Below are positions 34,893 to 43,697 of a stretch of DNA of 64,000 bases, piece after piece. A program made the translations under genes and the position numbers. The notes beneath the pieces are model-generated. The model saw only the letters and a list, made by a program, of their open reading frames with translations. It had not been told where the DNA came from and did no database searches. Each line of letters opens with the position of its first letter. Within the stretch, counting starts at the first letter, position 1. The stretch lies in contig NZ_RSED01000007.1 of assembly GCF_003933735.1 (NCBI RefSeq), positions 1 to 64,000 on the forward strand, given 5' to 3'. The DNA is from Aquabacterium soli. GTDB lineage: Bacteria > Pseudomonadota > Gammaproteobacteria > Burkholderiales > Burkholderiaceae_C.

Positions 34893-36125
34893 TCAGGCGC
34901 GGGCCTGGGCATCTTCCATGATCTTTTGCATGTTCTCGGGGCTGAAGAAATCGGCCGGCGACACGGTCTGACCGAACAGGCCGAAGTAGCGGTCGATCTG
35001 CACCTGGTTGCCCGCCAGGGCGCCCAGCAAGGCCACCAGTTCCGGCGGCGGAGGCAACAGCTCGGCCATCTGCTGGGCGAACAGATGCCAGGGCACGGCG
35101 GTGTTGTCACGCTGCGTGGCGTAGTCGGCCAGCGCCTGGTCCAGCGGGGCTTCGTCCTCGAAGGCCCTGTGCAGCGCCTGAGACAGGTGCTCGGCATCGC
35201 GCAGGGCATTGGTGATGCCCGCGGCGGTGATGGGGTCGAAAGTGATGCCGGCATCGCCCACCAAGGCCCAGCCGGGTCCGGAGGCCTTGCGGGCGCCGGT
35301 GGAGATGGACACGCGCAGCCAGTCGGTCTCCCGGCGGCCGGCTTTCAGACGTGCAGCCAGGTCAGGGGCCATGGACGCCAGCTCGTCCAGGATCAGAGGC
35401 TCGAGCCCTTCGCGCTCGGTGCGCTCTTCGCGGCCGGGCAAAATGACGCCGCTCATGACCAGGCCATCATTGGTCTGCCAGGCATAGCCCATGCGTTCGG
35501 GGCGGGAGTAGAACTCCACGCCGTCCATCGGCACACCGCTGAAGTAGGCGAACACGTTGACCGAGCATTGCTCGCGCGTGAACTCGTGCGCGCTGGGGCT
35601 GTCCACGGCGCGCGCCACGCGCGAGCCGCGGCCATCGGCGCCGATCACGCAGCGGGCGTGCACGGTGAGCGGTGTGCCGTCGGCCTGCCTGCACTGGATG
35701 CCGGTCACCACACCGGCCGCGTCGCGGATCACGTCCTGGAAGGAGGTGTTGTCGAGCAATTGGGCGCCGGCCTGGGCGGCGGCATCGCGCAGCACCTGGT
35801 CGAGCACGATGCGGCGCGGCGCGATGGCGGCGTGGGCCTGCGTGTGCGGCGGGTTGCCGCTGAGCACCAGTTCACCGAGGTCGAGGCTGAAGCGGGTCAG
35901 CAGGGGCGTGCCGGCGCGCTGCAGCGGATCGAGCAATTCCCAGGACTGCAGCAGATCAACCCCGGCATGCCATACCAGGTGGGTGGACAGCTTCATGTCG
36001 CTGGGGAAGGTGTCCTGGTCCACGACCAGGACGCGATGGCCCTGGCGCGCCAGCAGCATCGCTGTCGCCGCCCCGGCGCATCGTCCACCCACCACCACCG
36101 CATCGACCGAAACTGCATCGACCAT
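34893..36125 (-). CDS. FAD-dependent monooxygenase (PHBH/geranylgeranyl-reductase type)
   Basis: This 410-residue protein starts at ATG 36125, with GAGG about nine bases upstream. The N-terminal Rossmann motif reads VVVGGRCAGAATAMLLA, a GxGxxG variant in which the second glycine is Cys. The DG motif is IGADGRGSRVAR and the GD motif is GDAGITFDPITAAGI. There is no WxWxIP, so it is not a flavin halogenase of the tryptophan type. It follows a ThDP enzyme gene by 10 bases and is probably its operon partner, oxidising an intermediate in a small biosynthetic pathway. The substrate is unknown. Confidence 0.87.
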   Translation of the reverse strand: MVDAVSVDAVVVGGRCAGAATAMLLARQGHRVLVVDQDTFPSDMKLSTHLVWHAGVDLLQSWELLDPLQRAGTPLLTRFSLDLGELVLSGNPPHTQAHAAIAPRRIVLDQVLRDAAAQAGAQLLDNTSFQDVIRDAAGVVTGIQCRQADGTPLTVHARCVIGADGRGSRVARAVDSPSAHEFTREQCSVNVFAYFSGVPMDGVEFYSRPERMGYAWQTNDGLVMSGVILPGREERTEREGLEPLILDELASMAPDLAARLKAGRRETDWLRVSISTGARKASGPGWALVGDAGITFDPITAAGITNALRDAEHLSQALHRAFEDEAPLDQALADYATQRDNTAVPWHLFAQQMAELLPPPPELVALLGALAGNQVQIDRYFGLFGQTVSPADFFSPENMQKIMEDAQARA

Positions 36126-36135
36126 ACAAGAGACC

Positions 36136-38007
36136 TCAAAGAGAACTGTCACCTCCCGCTGCACTGGCCGATGGCAGGGTGCAACTGGGAATCGGAAGCA
36201 CGGGCCACCCGTAAGGCGGCGACGGCTGAGTATTGATATGTACCACGATCACCTGGGGCTTGCCGCTGGTTTGGGCCGAATCCAGGGCTTTCACGAGGGC
36301 TGCCTTGAAGGACTCGGTGCCCTGGTCGGGTGTGATGGCCACGGCCTCGGCGCCCAGGCCCTGAGAGAACAGCACCAGATCGGGCGCGCCCAGCTTGTAG
36401 TAGTCCTGCCAGGACGGGGCCGGTGGCAGCAACTGGGCCATGCCCTGGCTGACCATGGCCAGGTCGTTGTCATAGAGCACGACCCACACGGCGCCGGTGC
36501 GGTACTGGGCCGCGGTGGACACCTCGGCCCCGTGCATCATGAAGGCGCCATCACCCACGATGGCCACGCAGGGCTTGTCGGGCTGGGCCATCTTGGCGCC
36601 CACCACCGCCGCCACGCCGAAGCCCATCGGGCCCATGGCCAGGGCACTCTGGTAGCGCACGGGCGGGTCCACGACCAGGTTGTTGAGCGACCAGCCCACG
36701 CAGTTGCCGGCATCAATGAAGATCTCGCCCTCGCGAACCAGCTCGTTGATCACGCGGATCATCGCGGCGGGGTGCACGGGGGCCTTGTCGGAGTCGCGTC
36801 CCTCCGGGTCGGCCCAGGCCGTGTGGCTCTGCTTGATCTGGCGGACGTAGGCTTTGCGCTCGTCCACCTTGGCGGGATCGGGGTGGTGGTACTGGTGCGC
36901 ATGCTGCAGCAGCACGTCCAGGCTGGCGCCGATCTCGCCGATCACGCCTCGCGTGACGGGGAAATCGCGTCCGATCACGCTGGCATCCAGGTCGAGCTGG
37001 ATGAAATGCTGCGTGGGCAACAGGGCCTTGTTGTACGGATTGGACGCGGCCGTGGTGGTGGCCAGCTCGCCCAGGGTGGAGCCGAGCACCATCAGCGCGT
37101 CGTAGTGATCGGGATCACCCAGCGGCCTGATGTACAGGTCGGGCCAGGCACTGGCGCACATGCCGTAGTTGCGCAGGGACAGTTCATGCGATTCGGGGAA
37201 GATGCCCTTGGCGTCGGGCGTGGTCATCACCGGGATGCCAAAGCGATCGACGAACTCGGTGAAGGCCTTGAGCCGTTCGGGCTGGGCCAAGGCTTCGCGG
37301 CTGCCGTTGCCCAGGAAGATCAATGGGCGCCGGGCCTGCAGCAGTTCGTGCAGCGAGGTTTTCAGCGCTTCGGGATCGGCGCAGGCGGCACGGGCCTGGT
37401 AGCTGCTGGGGGTGGGCTTGGTGGGCGGCGGGCTGATGCAGGTGCCGGCCACGTCGTTGGGCAGGCTGATGTGGGCGGCGCGGTTGGGCAGGGAGCGGGC
37501 GTTGCGCAGCGCCTGCTGGAACAGCGTCTGGAAGTTGCTGGGTGACGAGATCATCGCGCTCGATTCCACGGCGTTGCGAAAGATCACGTTGACATCCAGC
37601 TTGGCGTCGGTGCCCTCCTGCAGGTAGCCTTGTCCAAAGTATTTCTCCGGTACTTCGCCGGTGATGACCAGGAGCGACACATTGCTGGCCTGCGCGTTCA
37701 TGGCGCCGGACACGGCGTTGGTGGCGCCCGGCCCCGATGTGGTCAGCACCACGCCCAGGCCGCGGGTGGCCCGCGCATGGCCATCGGCCATGTAGGCCGC
37801 ACCGCTTTCGTGGCGGCAGATGACGAACTCGATCTGGTCGGCGTGCTTCTTGAGCTCTTCCATCAGCCAGACGGCTGCGCCGCCGGGGATGCCGAAGACC
37901 TTGGTGACGCCTTCGGCCAGCAGGTATTGCACAAGCAGTTGTGCCACGGTGCAGCTGGGAATGGTCTGGGCGCCGGGGATGACGGAAACGGATTGGCCTG
38001 TTTGCAT
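36136..38007 (-). CDS. Thiamine-diphosphate-dependent enzyme, acetolactate synthase-like (second)
   Basis: This 623-residue protein has AAGGGAAG seven bases before the ATG. The Pyr domain has Glu in RHESGAAYMADGHAR. The central domain has a TPDAKGIFP turn. The PP domain has GDGAFMMHG and YDNDLAMVSQG. It is clearly different from the 17.6 kb paralogue. No regulatory-subunit gene is present. The neighbours (FAD monooxygenase, flavin amine oxidase, odd ketosynthase) suggest acyloin or 2-oxo-acid chemistry in a secondary pathway, reminiscent of ThDP-based acyloin synthesis in Xenorhabdus xenocyloin clusters. That comparison is from memory and is inference. Confidence 0.87.
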   Translation of the reverse strand: MQTGQSVSVIPGAQTIPSCTVAQLLVQYLLAEGVTKVFGIPGGAAVWLMEELKKHADQIEFVICRHESGAAYMADGHARATRGLGVVLTTSGPGATNAVSGAMNAQASNVSLLVITGEVPEKYFGQGYLQEGTDAKLDVNVIFRNAVESSAMISSPSNFQTLFQQALRNARSLPNRAAHISLPNDVAGTCISPPPTKPTPSSYQARAACADPEALKTSLHELLQARRPLIFLGNGSREALAQPERLKAFTEFVDRFGIPVMTTPDAKGIFPESHELSLRNYGMCASAWPDLYIRPLGDPDHYDALMVLGSTLGELATTTAASNPYNKALLPTQHFIQLDLDASVIGRDFPVTRGVIGEIGASLDVLLQHAHQYHHPDPAKVDERKAYVRQIKQSHTAWADPEGRDSDKAPVHPAAMIRVINELVREGEIFIDAGNCVGWSLNNLVVDPPVRYQSALAMGPMGFGVAAVVGAKMAQPDKPCVAIVGDGAFMMHGAEVSTAAQYRTGAVWVVLYDNDLAMVSQGMAQLLPPAPSWQDYYKLGAPDLVLFSQGLGAEAVAITPDQGTESFKAALVKALDSAQTSGKPQVIVVHINTQPSPPYGWPVLPIPSCTLPSASAAGGDSSL

Positions 38008-38107
38008 GGTGATTCTTCCCTTATTGAATCAATCGATGGAACGTGAAGAAGCCACATTTGTAACTCTCGTGTGTCTGTTTCAAACGTAGATATGAAGGGA
38101 ATCTGAC

Positions 38108-39733
38108 GTGGATACCAAACAATCAGGTAAAGAGGTGTTGGACGTTGCCATCGTTGGCGGCGGGGTTTCTGGCCTGTACAGCGGTTGGCGCCTGCTGACG
38201 GACGGTGGTTTGAAACGCGGTTCGGTGCAGCTGTTCGAAAGCAGCGGCCGGCTGGGCGGGCGCCTGCTGTCGGTGACGCCGCCGGACATGCCGCAGGCCC
38301 GCATCGAACTGGGCGGCATGCGCTTCACCACGGGACAGGAAACGGTGAAGGCGCTGGTGGACTACCTGCAATTGCCGACCGTGGATTTCTCGGTGGGCGA
38401 GGCGAACAATGTGGCGTACCTGCGCGGCAAGCACCTGCGCACGGGCGACCTGACGGATCCGGACAAGATCCCCTATGTGCTCACGGACGACGAGCGCGCC
38501 AACATCAAGGACGGCTTCACCGTGCTGGCCGCGCAGCGCTTCCTGCAGAAGGTGCTGGGCGTGGACCATGTGGACCTCAAGACGGTGGACTGGGAAAAGC
38601 TGGCCCGCAGTGGCCGCTACGAAGGCACCTTGCTGCGCGACCTGGCCATGCGCTATGTGTACAACCGCTCGGTCAGCCACGAGGCCTTTCAGTACGCCGA
38701 AGACACCAGCGGCTACGACAGCATCTACTTCACCTGGAACGCGGCCGATGGTTTCCCCTGGAACCTGTCGGACTACGGCGCCACCATCGAGTACAAGCGC
38801 CTGGTCGAGGGCTATGAATCACTCCCCCTGACCATCGCTCATCGCTACACGGAGGCCGGTGGCATCACCCACCTGAAGCACCGCCTGGTTCGCTTTGACA
38901 AGACCCGACTGCCCGATGGGAAAGACGGCATCGAGCTGCACATCGAGCACGACGGCCATGAGCAGGTGATGCTGGCGCGCAAGCTGGTGCTGGCCATGCC
39001 GCGCCGCTCGCTGGAGCTGATCGAGCAGAGCGGCGCCGTGCTGGCACCCGAACACCACGAGGTGCACCGCCTGATCCAGTCCGTGGTGCCGATCCCGCTG
39101 TTCAAGCTGGCCCTGTGCTACCGCACGCGCTGGTGGGAGAAGCTGGGCATCACGCAGGGCCAGTCGGTCACGGACCTGCCGATCCGCCAGTGCTACTACT
39201 GGCCGGTGGGCGACGACACCGAGGCTGGCGCCATCCTGATCTACGACGACGGGCTGGACCTGGACTACTGGGCCGGCCTGCGCGACAACCCTGTCAAGTT
39301 CACCAACCAGGGCCATGCACCGTCCAGCGAAGGCCTGCCCGCCGACGAATGGAACGACCATCCCGCACCGCAGCTGATGGTGGACGAGGCGCACCGCCTG
39401 CTGCTGCAGATGCACGGCTTGCAAGACCATTCGGACCTGCGTCCCTACGCCGCGGCCTACCGCGACTGGGGCGACGACCCTTTCGGTGGTGGCGCCAACT
39501 TCTGGCCACAGCATGTGGAGAGCTACGACGTGGGTCATCGCATCATCCACCCGGTGTCCAACGTGCCCGTCTACATCTGCGGCGAGGCCTACTCGCATGC
39601 GCAGGGATGGGTGGAGGGCGCGCTGGCCACGGCCGAGGAAATGCTGCAGAGCCACCTGGGGCTCAAGCCGCCGCCCTACCTGCAGGCGGCCCCGGTGGAT
39701 TCGTCGCCTGATTCAACCACGAAGGTAAAGTAG
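38108..39733 (+). CDS. Flavin amine oxidase (amino-acid/monoamine oxidase family)
   Basis: This 541-residue protein starts at GTG 38108 with AAGGGA eight bases upstream. The FAD-binding start is DVAIVGGGVSGLYSGWRL, then GRLGGRL. A C-terminal flavin segment, VYICGEAYSHAQGWVEGA, matches the family's closing FAD motif. The closest functional classes are L-amino-acid oxidases such as the tryptophan oxidases, which give 2-imino or 2-oxo acids. That would supply a 2-oxo acid to the divergent ThDP enzyme. There is no signal peptide. The 3' end overlaps the convergent ketosynthase-like gene by 21 bases. Confidence 0.87.
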   Translation: MDTKQSGKEVLDVAIVGGGVSGLYSGWRLLTDGGLKRGSVQLFESSGRLGGRLLSVTPPDMPQARIELGGMRFTTGQETVKALVDYLQLPTVDFSVGEANNVAYLRGKHLRTGDLTDPDKIPYVLTDDERANIKDGFTVLAAQRFLQKVLGVDHVDLKTVDWEKLARSGRYEGTLLRDLAMRYVYNRSVSHEAFQYAEDTSGYDSIYFTWNAADGFPWNLSDYGATIEYKRLVEGYESLPLTIAHRYTEAGGITHLKHRLVRFDKTRLPDGKDGIELHIEHDGHEQVMLARKLVLAMPRRSLELIEQSGAVLAPEHHEVHRLIQSVVPIPLFKLALCYRTRWWEKLGITQGQSVTDLPIRQCYYWPVGDDTEAGAILIYDDGLDLDYWAGLRDNPVKFTNQGHAPSSEGLPADEWNDHPAPQLMVDEAHRLLLQMHGLQDHSDLRPYAAAYRDWGDDPFGGGANFWPQHVESYDVGHRIIHPVSNVPVYICGEAYSHAQGWVEGALATAEEMLQSHLGLKPPPYLQAAPVDSSPDSTTKVK

Positions 39734-40705
39734 GGCCGTTGCGTGCATCTCCATGCCGGTGCCCATCAGCACCAGGTACTTGGTGTTGATCTCGCCAAAG
39801 CACTTGGCGAGGTTCACCGGCACGGACGATGACACCATGTCGCCCAGCTCCTCCAGCGTGGTGATGTAGGTCCCAGGCTGGATGGCGCTGTTCCAGGCCT
39901 CGTAGATGGACTTGGAGCTTTGGTGCGCCACGAGGGTGATGTCTTTGCTCGTGATGCCGTGGCGCGCCAGCATGCGCGCAATGATCTTGGGTGGCACGGG
40001 CACGCCGAAGGTCTTGACCGCGGTGGCGCCGTCCTTCTCGTCGATCTTCATCAGCGGGGTGGTGAACAAGGCCAGTTCGCCCTGCTTCTCATGGAAGCGC
40101 GGCTCCATGCGCAGCGCGCGGAACCACGAGCTGTCGGTCTCGTTGTCCCAGTCGATCAGCGTGAAGCGGCTGGTGTCATCCGTGGCACCGACCACGGCCG
40201 CACCGGCGGCATCTGAGGCGGCCATGGCCACGGCTTCGTGGTAATCGACATGGTGCGTCCAGTTGTTGCCGCAGGCCACCAGGGCCTTGCGGGCCGAACC
40301 GGCCGCGATCAAGTCGTTGGCGATGCGCAGGCCGTCGTGGAAGGCCGTGTAGTCGGTGTTGAGCGTCATCACGCGGCAGCTGGCGGACAGCTTGAGCTCG
40401 TGGTGCACGGCGCACAGATCGTTGGGCGCATAACAACCGCTCACCGAGGCCGAGCCGATCAGCAGGTCGATGTCGGCCAGGTCCACCTTGGCATCCAGTG
40501 CGGCGTTGCGGCAGGCCTTGGCGACGATGTCGGTGACCTGGTCGCCGCGCTCCAGCACGCGCCGGTACTTCAGGCCGTCGAACAATTCGCCCCCCGAGGG
40601 CGGGTGCGCACGCAGCCAGTCGAACACCGGGTCGTCGTTGCCGCGGATCTTGTCGGGCAGACAATAACCCACACCCAGGATGGCCACTCTTGACGCTTGG
40701 TTCAT
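39713..40705 (-). CDS. KAS III (FabH)-like protein lacking the catalytic Cys
   Basis: This 330-residue thiolase-fold protein starts at ATG 40705 with AAGGGAACA upstream. The usual AACxGF nucleophile segment reads TDYTAF, so the catalytic Cys is Tyr119. The catalytic His is kept (His261 in VAHQSS). The catalytic Asn (GNTSAAS) is Asp289 in LGDMVSSS. The rest keeps KAS III character (VSGCYAPND, ALVACGNN, SDAAGAAVV). It therefore cannot condense by the normal Cys-acyl route. It may be an acyltransferase, hydrolase or non-catalytic partner in the amine oxidase/ThDP locus. The DNA at the Tyr codon is clear (TAC). Confidence 0.85.
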   Translation of the reverse strand: MNQASRVAILGVGYCLPDKIRGNDDPVFDWLRAHPPSGGELFDGLKYRRVLERGDQVTDIVAKACRNAALDAKVDLADIDLLIGSASVSGCYAPNDLCAVHHELKLSASCRVMTLNTDYTAFHDGLRIANDLIAAGSARKALVACGNNWTHHVDYHEAVAMAASDAAGAAVVGATDDTSRFTLIDWDNETDSSWFRALRMEPRFHEKQGELALFTTPLMKIDEKDGATAVKTFGVPVPPKIIARMLARHGITSKDITLVAHQSSKSIYEAWNSAIQPGTYITTLEELGDMVSSSVPVNLAKCFGEINTKYLVLMGTGMEMHATALLYLRG

Positions 40706-40800
40706 CGCATGTTCCCTTGTTGATGGATGATGGGCATATCGGCAGGTGGCGCAGACCACCCAAGCTGTTTTTGCAGGGGCGGACAACAAGGAGACGGGAC

Positions 40801-41790
40801 ATGATCTTGTGCGCGGACATTGGGGCCACCAAAACCTTGCTGGGCTTGGCCGAGGTCCACCCCGAGACGGGGCGGGTGGTGGTGAAGGCCTCTCAGCGTT
40901 ATGTGGCCGCGCAGGTGCCCTCGTTCGAGGCCATGCTGACCGATTTCCTCAGCCAGCATGGGCCTTCCTTGTCGCAGCCCTTGCGCGCGGTAGGCCTGGG
41001 CGTGGCCGGTCCCGTGCGCGACCAGACCGTGCAGATGACCAACCTGCCCTGGCGGCTGGATGCGCGTGAGCTCAGCCGCCACCTCGGGGGCGTGCCCGTC
41101 ACCCTGGTCAACGACTTCGAGGCCGCAGCCCATGGCATCGAGGCCCTGGCACCCGATGAGCTGATGACCTTGCAGGCAGGCGATGCGCAGGCCCGTGGCA
41201 ACCAGCTGGTGCTGGGCGCGGGCTCCGGCCTGGGCGTGGCCTTTCGCATCTGGCAGGGCAATGGCCACGCCGTGGTGCCGGGCGAGGGCGGCCATTTCAG
41301 CTTCTCCCCCATCAACGACCAGCAGGACCTGGCCCTGCAGCGCCTGCGCCCGCTGGTGCCGCGCGTCGTGGTCGAGCACTTTGTCTCCGGCCCGGGCCTG
41401 GCCAACTTCTACCAGTGCCTGGGCGACGAGCCACCCACCAAGGTGATCACCCCGATGGACACCGAGGGCCTGACCGGCGAGTCGGTGTTCCGCAAGGCGA
41501 CGAAGGAGGGCGACGCCCTCGCGGCGCAGGCGCTGGAGCAGTTCCTGCTGGCCTATGGTTCTGTGGCGGGTGACTACGCGCTGGCCACGCTGGCCCGTGG
41601 CGGCGTGTATGTTGCTGGAGGCGTGGCGCAGCGTTGCGGCGAGATGATGCGCGATGGCCGCTTCATGCGCGGCTTCGGGCAGAAGGGGCCTTACACAGAG
41701 CTGATGGCCACGCTGCCGGTGCACCTGGTCCTGCAGCCCGAGCTGGGCCTGGTGGGCGCGGCGGTGGCGGGTGCGCGCCTGCCCCACTGA
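40801..41790 (+). CDS. glk: Glucokinase
   Basis: This 329-residue protein starts at ATG 40801 with AAGGAGACGGG upstream. It is a bacterial glucokinase of the Glk family: the phosphate loop is DIGATKTLLGLAEV, LVNDFEAAAHGI carries the sugar-binding Asn-Asp, LGAGSGLGVAF is the second phosphate motif, and PGEGGHFSFSP closes the sugar site. It phosphorylates glucose to glucose 6-phosphate in the cytoplasm. Nearby trehalose genes, including a probable trehalase, would supply glucose. Confidence 0.93.
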   Translation: MILCADIGATKTLLGLAEVHPETGRVVVKASQRYVAAQVPSFEAMLTDFLSQHGPSLSQPLRAVGLGVAGPVRDQTVQMTNLPWRLDARELSRHLGGVPVTLVNDFEAAAHGIEALAPDELMTLQAGDAQARGNQLVLGAGSGLGVAFRIWQGNGHAVVPGEGGHFSFSPINDQQDLALQRLRPLVPRVVVEHFVSGPGLANFYQCLGDEPPTKVITPMDTEGLTGESVFRKATKEGDALAAQALEQFLLAYGSVAGDYALATLARGGVYVAGGVAQRCGEMMRDGRFMRGFGQKGPYTELMATLPVHLVLQPELGLVGAAVAGARLPH

Positions 41791-41824
41791 CGCGGCAACG
41801 CAACTTGAAAGGACGGGACGCTCC

Positions 41825-42295
41825 ATGACCAGCACCAAGCCCTCTTTGCCGGACATCACCCCGGCGCCCGAGTTGCTCGAAGCCCTGCTGCGCCTGTCGG
41901 CCGGCCATGGCACGGCGGCCGACAGCGCCCAGGCCCTGCTGGACGCGGTGAACCGCTACCTGTGGGACGGCAGCACCTTCAATGAGGCCAAGGCCGTAGG
42001 CGAGGCACTGGCCTTGCGCTCGCTGGGGCTGCAGGCCATGCCGCTCACGGATGCCAGCCCCCAGGAAACCCCCGGGGCGCCGCAGGACCAACTGCTGGAA
42101 GAGAAATTCCGCGTGACCGCTTCCGAGATCCAGCACCCGCGCCGCGTGCTGGGCGCCTCCAGCTTTCTGGTGAGCCTGCTGTCGCAAGACATCTCGCCCG
42201 GGCTGAAGGACGGTGCGGAGCGCCTGATCGCGCACCTCAAGGACATCTATCCGGTGGAGAGCGGCATCTACGACATCAACGCCACGCAGTGGTGA
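41825..42295 (+). CDS. Hypothetical protein after glucokinase
   Basis: This 156-residue protein starts at ATG 41825 with AAAGGA 12 bases upstream, 34 bases after glk, so it is probably co-transcribed. It is mostly helical with no membrane segment or signal peptide, and ends DIYPVESGIYDINATQW. I do not recognise the family. It may be a small cytoplasmic partner, but nothing in the sequence fixes a function. Confidence 0.72.
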   Translation: MTSTKPSLPDITPAPELLEALLRLSAGHGTAADSAQALLDAVNRYLWDGSTFNEAKAVGEALALRSLGLQAMPLTDASPQETPGAPQDQLLEEKFRVTASEIQHPRRVLGASSFLVSLLSQDISPGLKDGAERLIAHLKDIYPVESGIYDINATQW

Positions 42296-42322
42296 GGCCG
42301 GTGGCGGACTTTGTGCGGGCAC

Positions 42323-42757
42323 TCAGGCTTGGGTGGCCGGCGCGATGGCGGGCACCACCGCCGTGGCATCGATTTCGAAAAGCATGCCATCGAGGGCCAG
42401 GCGGCCTACGGGGATGAGGGTGCAGGCGGGCGCGGGCTGTCCGGCCCACAAGGCCTTGATGGCGGTGCTCAAGACCGCCAGCCGCTCGGGTGAGTGGTCG
42501 ACCACGAGCGCGGTGAGCCGGGTGATGTGCGACAGGCTGGCCTGCGCCGCCTGCAGCGCAGTCTGCAGGTTGTGCAGGGCCTGATGGACCTGCTCCGCGA
42601 AGTCGGTGGACAGCTGGCCATCCGCCGTCTCGCCGCCCTGGCCTGCCACGAAGACCAGCCGGGCGGGCGCATCGGCCACCACCACGTGGCTGTAGCCATT
42701 GGGGCTGGGGTCGTACAGGGCGGGCGGGTTGATGAAGGTGTGCTGCGTCGACGACAT
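42323..42757 (-). CDS. RidA/YjgF-family protein (non-canonical)
   Basis: This 144-residue protein starts at ATG 42757; an in-frame GTG at 42790 would add 11 residues. It has the Rid fold: FVAGQGGETADGQL, then VHQALHNLQTALQAAQASL, and GRLALDGMLFEIDATAVV at the C-terminus. The active-site Arg of RidA (in PARSC) is replaced here (PACTL), so classical 2-aminoacrylate deaminase activity is doubtful. It lies between a glk-linked gene and otsB, apparently as a single gene. Confidence 0.88.
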   Translation of the reverse strand: MSSTQHTFINPPALYDPSPNGYSHVVVADAPARLVFVAGQGGETADGQLSTDFAEQVHQALHNLQTALQAAQASLSHITRLTALVVDHSPERLAVLSTAIKALWAGQPAPACTLIPVGRLALDGMLFEIDATAVVPAIAPATQA

Positions 42758-42836
42758 GGCAAGGCCGGCTCGAGTGGAGAAGGCCTTCACTATCGAACCT
42801 CAAGCCCGCTTGAGGTCAATCGGTCGCGCCAGCCAA

Positions 42837-42853
42837 CCCTGCCGAAGGCAGGG
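42837..42853. repeat. Stem-loop CCCTGCC-GAA-GGCAGGG downstream of otsB
   Basis: This is a 7-bp perfect stem; read on the otsB strand the loop is TTC. It lies 20 bases after the otsB stop and probably ends the otsAB transcript, although there is no T-run. It is related to the stem at 21200-21219. Confidence 0.5.
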
Positions 42854-42872
42854 CCATCGAGTGCCGAGCCTT

Positions 42873-43697
42873 TCAGGGCAGCGAGGTCACCATTTGCTGC
42901 AGCATCGTCGCCACCTCGGCGTGCGTGTCCAGGAAGTAGCGCGCCTTGGACATCGGGTCGTCGCGCCCGATGCGCACCGTGAGCCAGCTGGGCTGGGCGC
43001 GTTCGAACACCGACTCGTCGTTCACGTCATCGCCGATGAACAGGGCGGCCTGGGCGCCCGTGCGGTGCACCAGGGCGGCCACGGCATCGCCCTTGTCGGG
43101 CGCGTGCGCGGCCACGATGTTGACAACGCACTTGCCGCCGAACTGGCGCAGGGCCGGGTCCAGTTCGCCCAGGGCGTTGTCGATGGCGCGCATGGCCTGG
43201 TCACGGTCACGCGCCAGGCGATAGTGCAACGTCAGCGAGTGGAGCTTGTCCTCCACCAGGACACCGGCGGCAGTCAGCAGGGGCTGGCGCTCCGCGATGC
43301 GCTCGCGCAGTTGGTTGAGCTGCTGGGTCAGCGCGCCATAGACCTCTTGCGAGAGCTGCGGGCTGTCCGGGTCTTCCGCCCCGTGGTTGCCGATGATGAA
43401 GTGCGGCTCGAAGCCCAGGCGCGGCGCCACATCGGCCACACTGCGGCCGGTGACGATGGCCACGGGCAGGCGGCGGGCCAACTGCTCCAGGCGCTGGGCC
43501 ACGCCGATGGACACACGTGCGTCGTCGGGCAGCGTCACGATGGGGGCGAGGGTGCCGTCGAAATCGAAGGCCAGCAGGGGCTGCAGCCGCATGACGGTGT
43601 CGAGTGCCTGCAGGCCTTGTTGAGAGAACAGGTGTTTCACGTCGTCAGACCTCCCGACGGACTGTGGTGGGTTCGATGGATCAAGGGGTGAAGTCAT
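42873..43697 (-). CDS. otsB: Trehalose-6-phosphate phosphatase
   Basis: This 274-residue HAD-superfamily phosphatase has the nucleophile motif LLAFDFDGTLAPI, the second motif AIVTGRS, and the closing acidic motif FIGDDVNDESVF. It removes phosphate from trehalose 6-phosphate. Its ATG overlaps the otsA stop (ATGA), so the two are translationally coupled. Length and motifs fit the family. Confidence 0.94.
   Translation of the reverse strand: MTSPLDPSNPPQSVGRSDDVKHLFSQQGLQALDTVMRLQPLLAFDFDGTLAPIVTLPDDARVSIGVAQRLEQLARRLPVAIVTGRSVADVAPRLGFEPHFIIGNHGAEDPDSPQLSQEVYGALTQQLNQLRERIAERQPLLTAAGVLVEDKLHSLTLHYRLARDRDQAMRAIDNALGELDPALRQFGGKCVVNIVAAHAPDKGDAVAALVHRTGAQAALFIGDDVNDESVFERAQPSWLTVRIGRDDPMSKARYFLDTHAEVATMLQQMVTSLP

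Noticed and set aside
34893-36125. Flavin-dependent halogenase
   Set aside because: The FAD motifs fit, but the WxWxIP halogenase motif is absent.
34893-40705. Violacein or rebeccamycin-type tryptophan dimer cluster
   Set aside because: An amine oxidase and an FAD monooxygenase are present, but no VioB/RebD-type haem protein or VioE-like gene is found.
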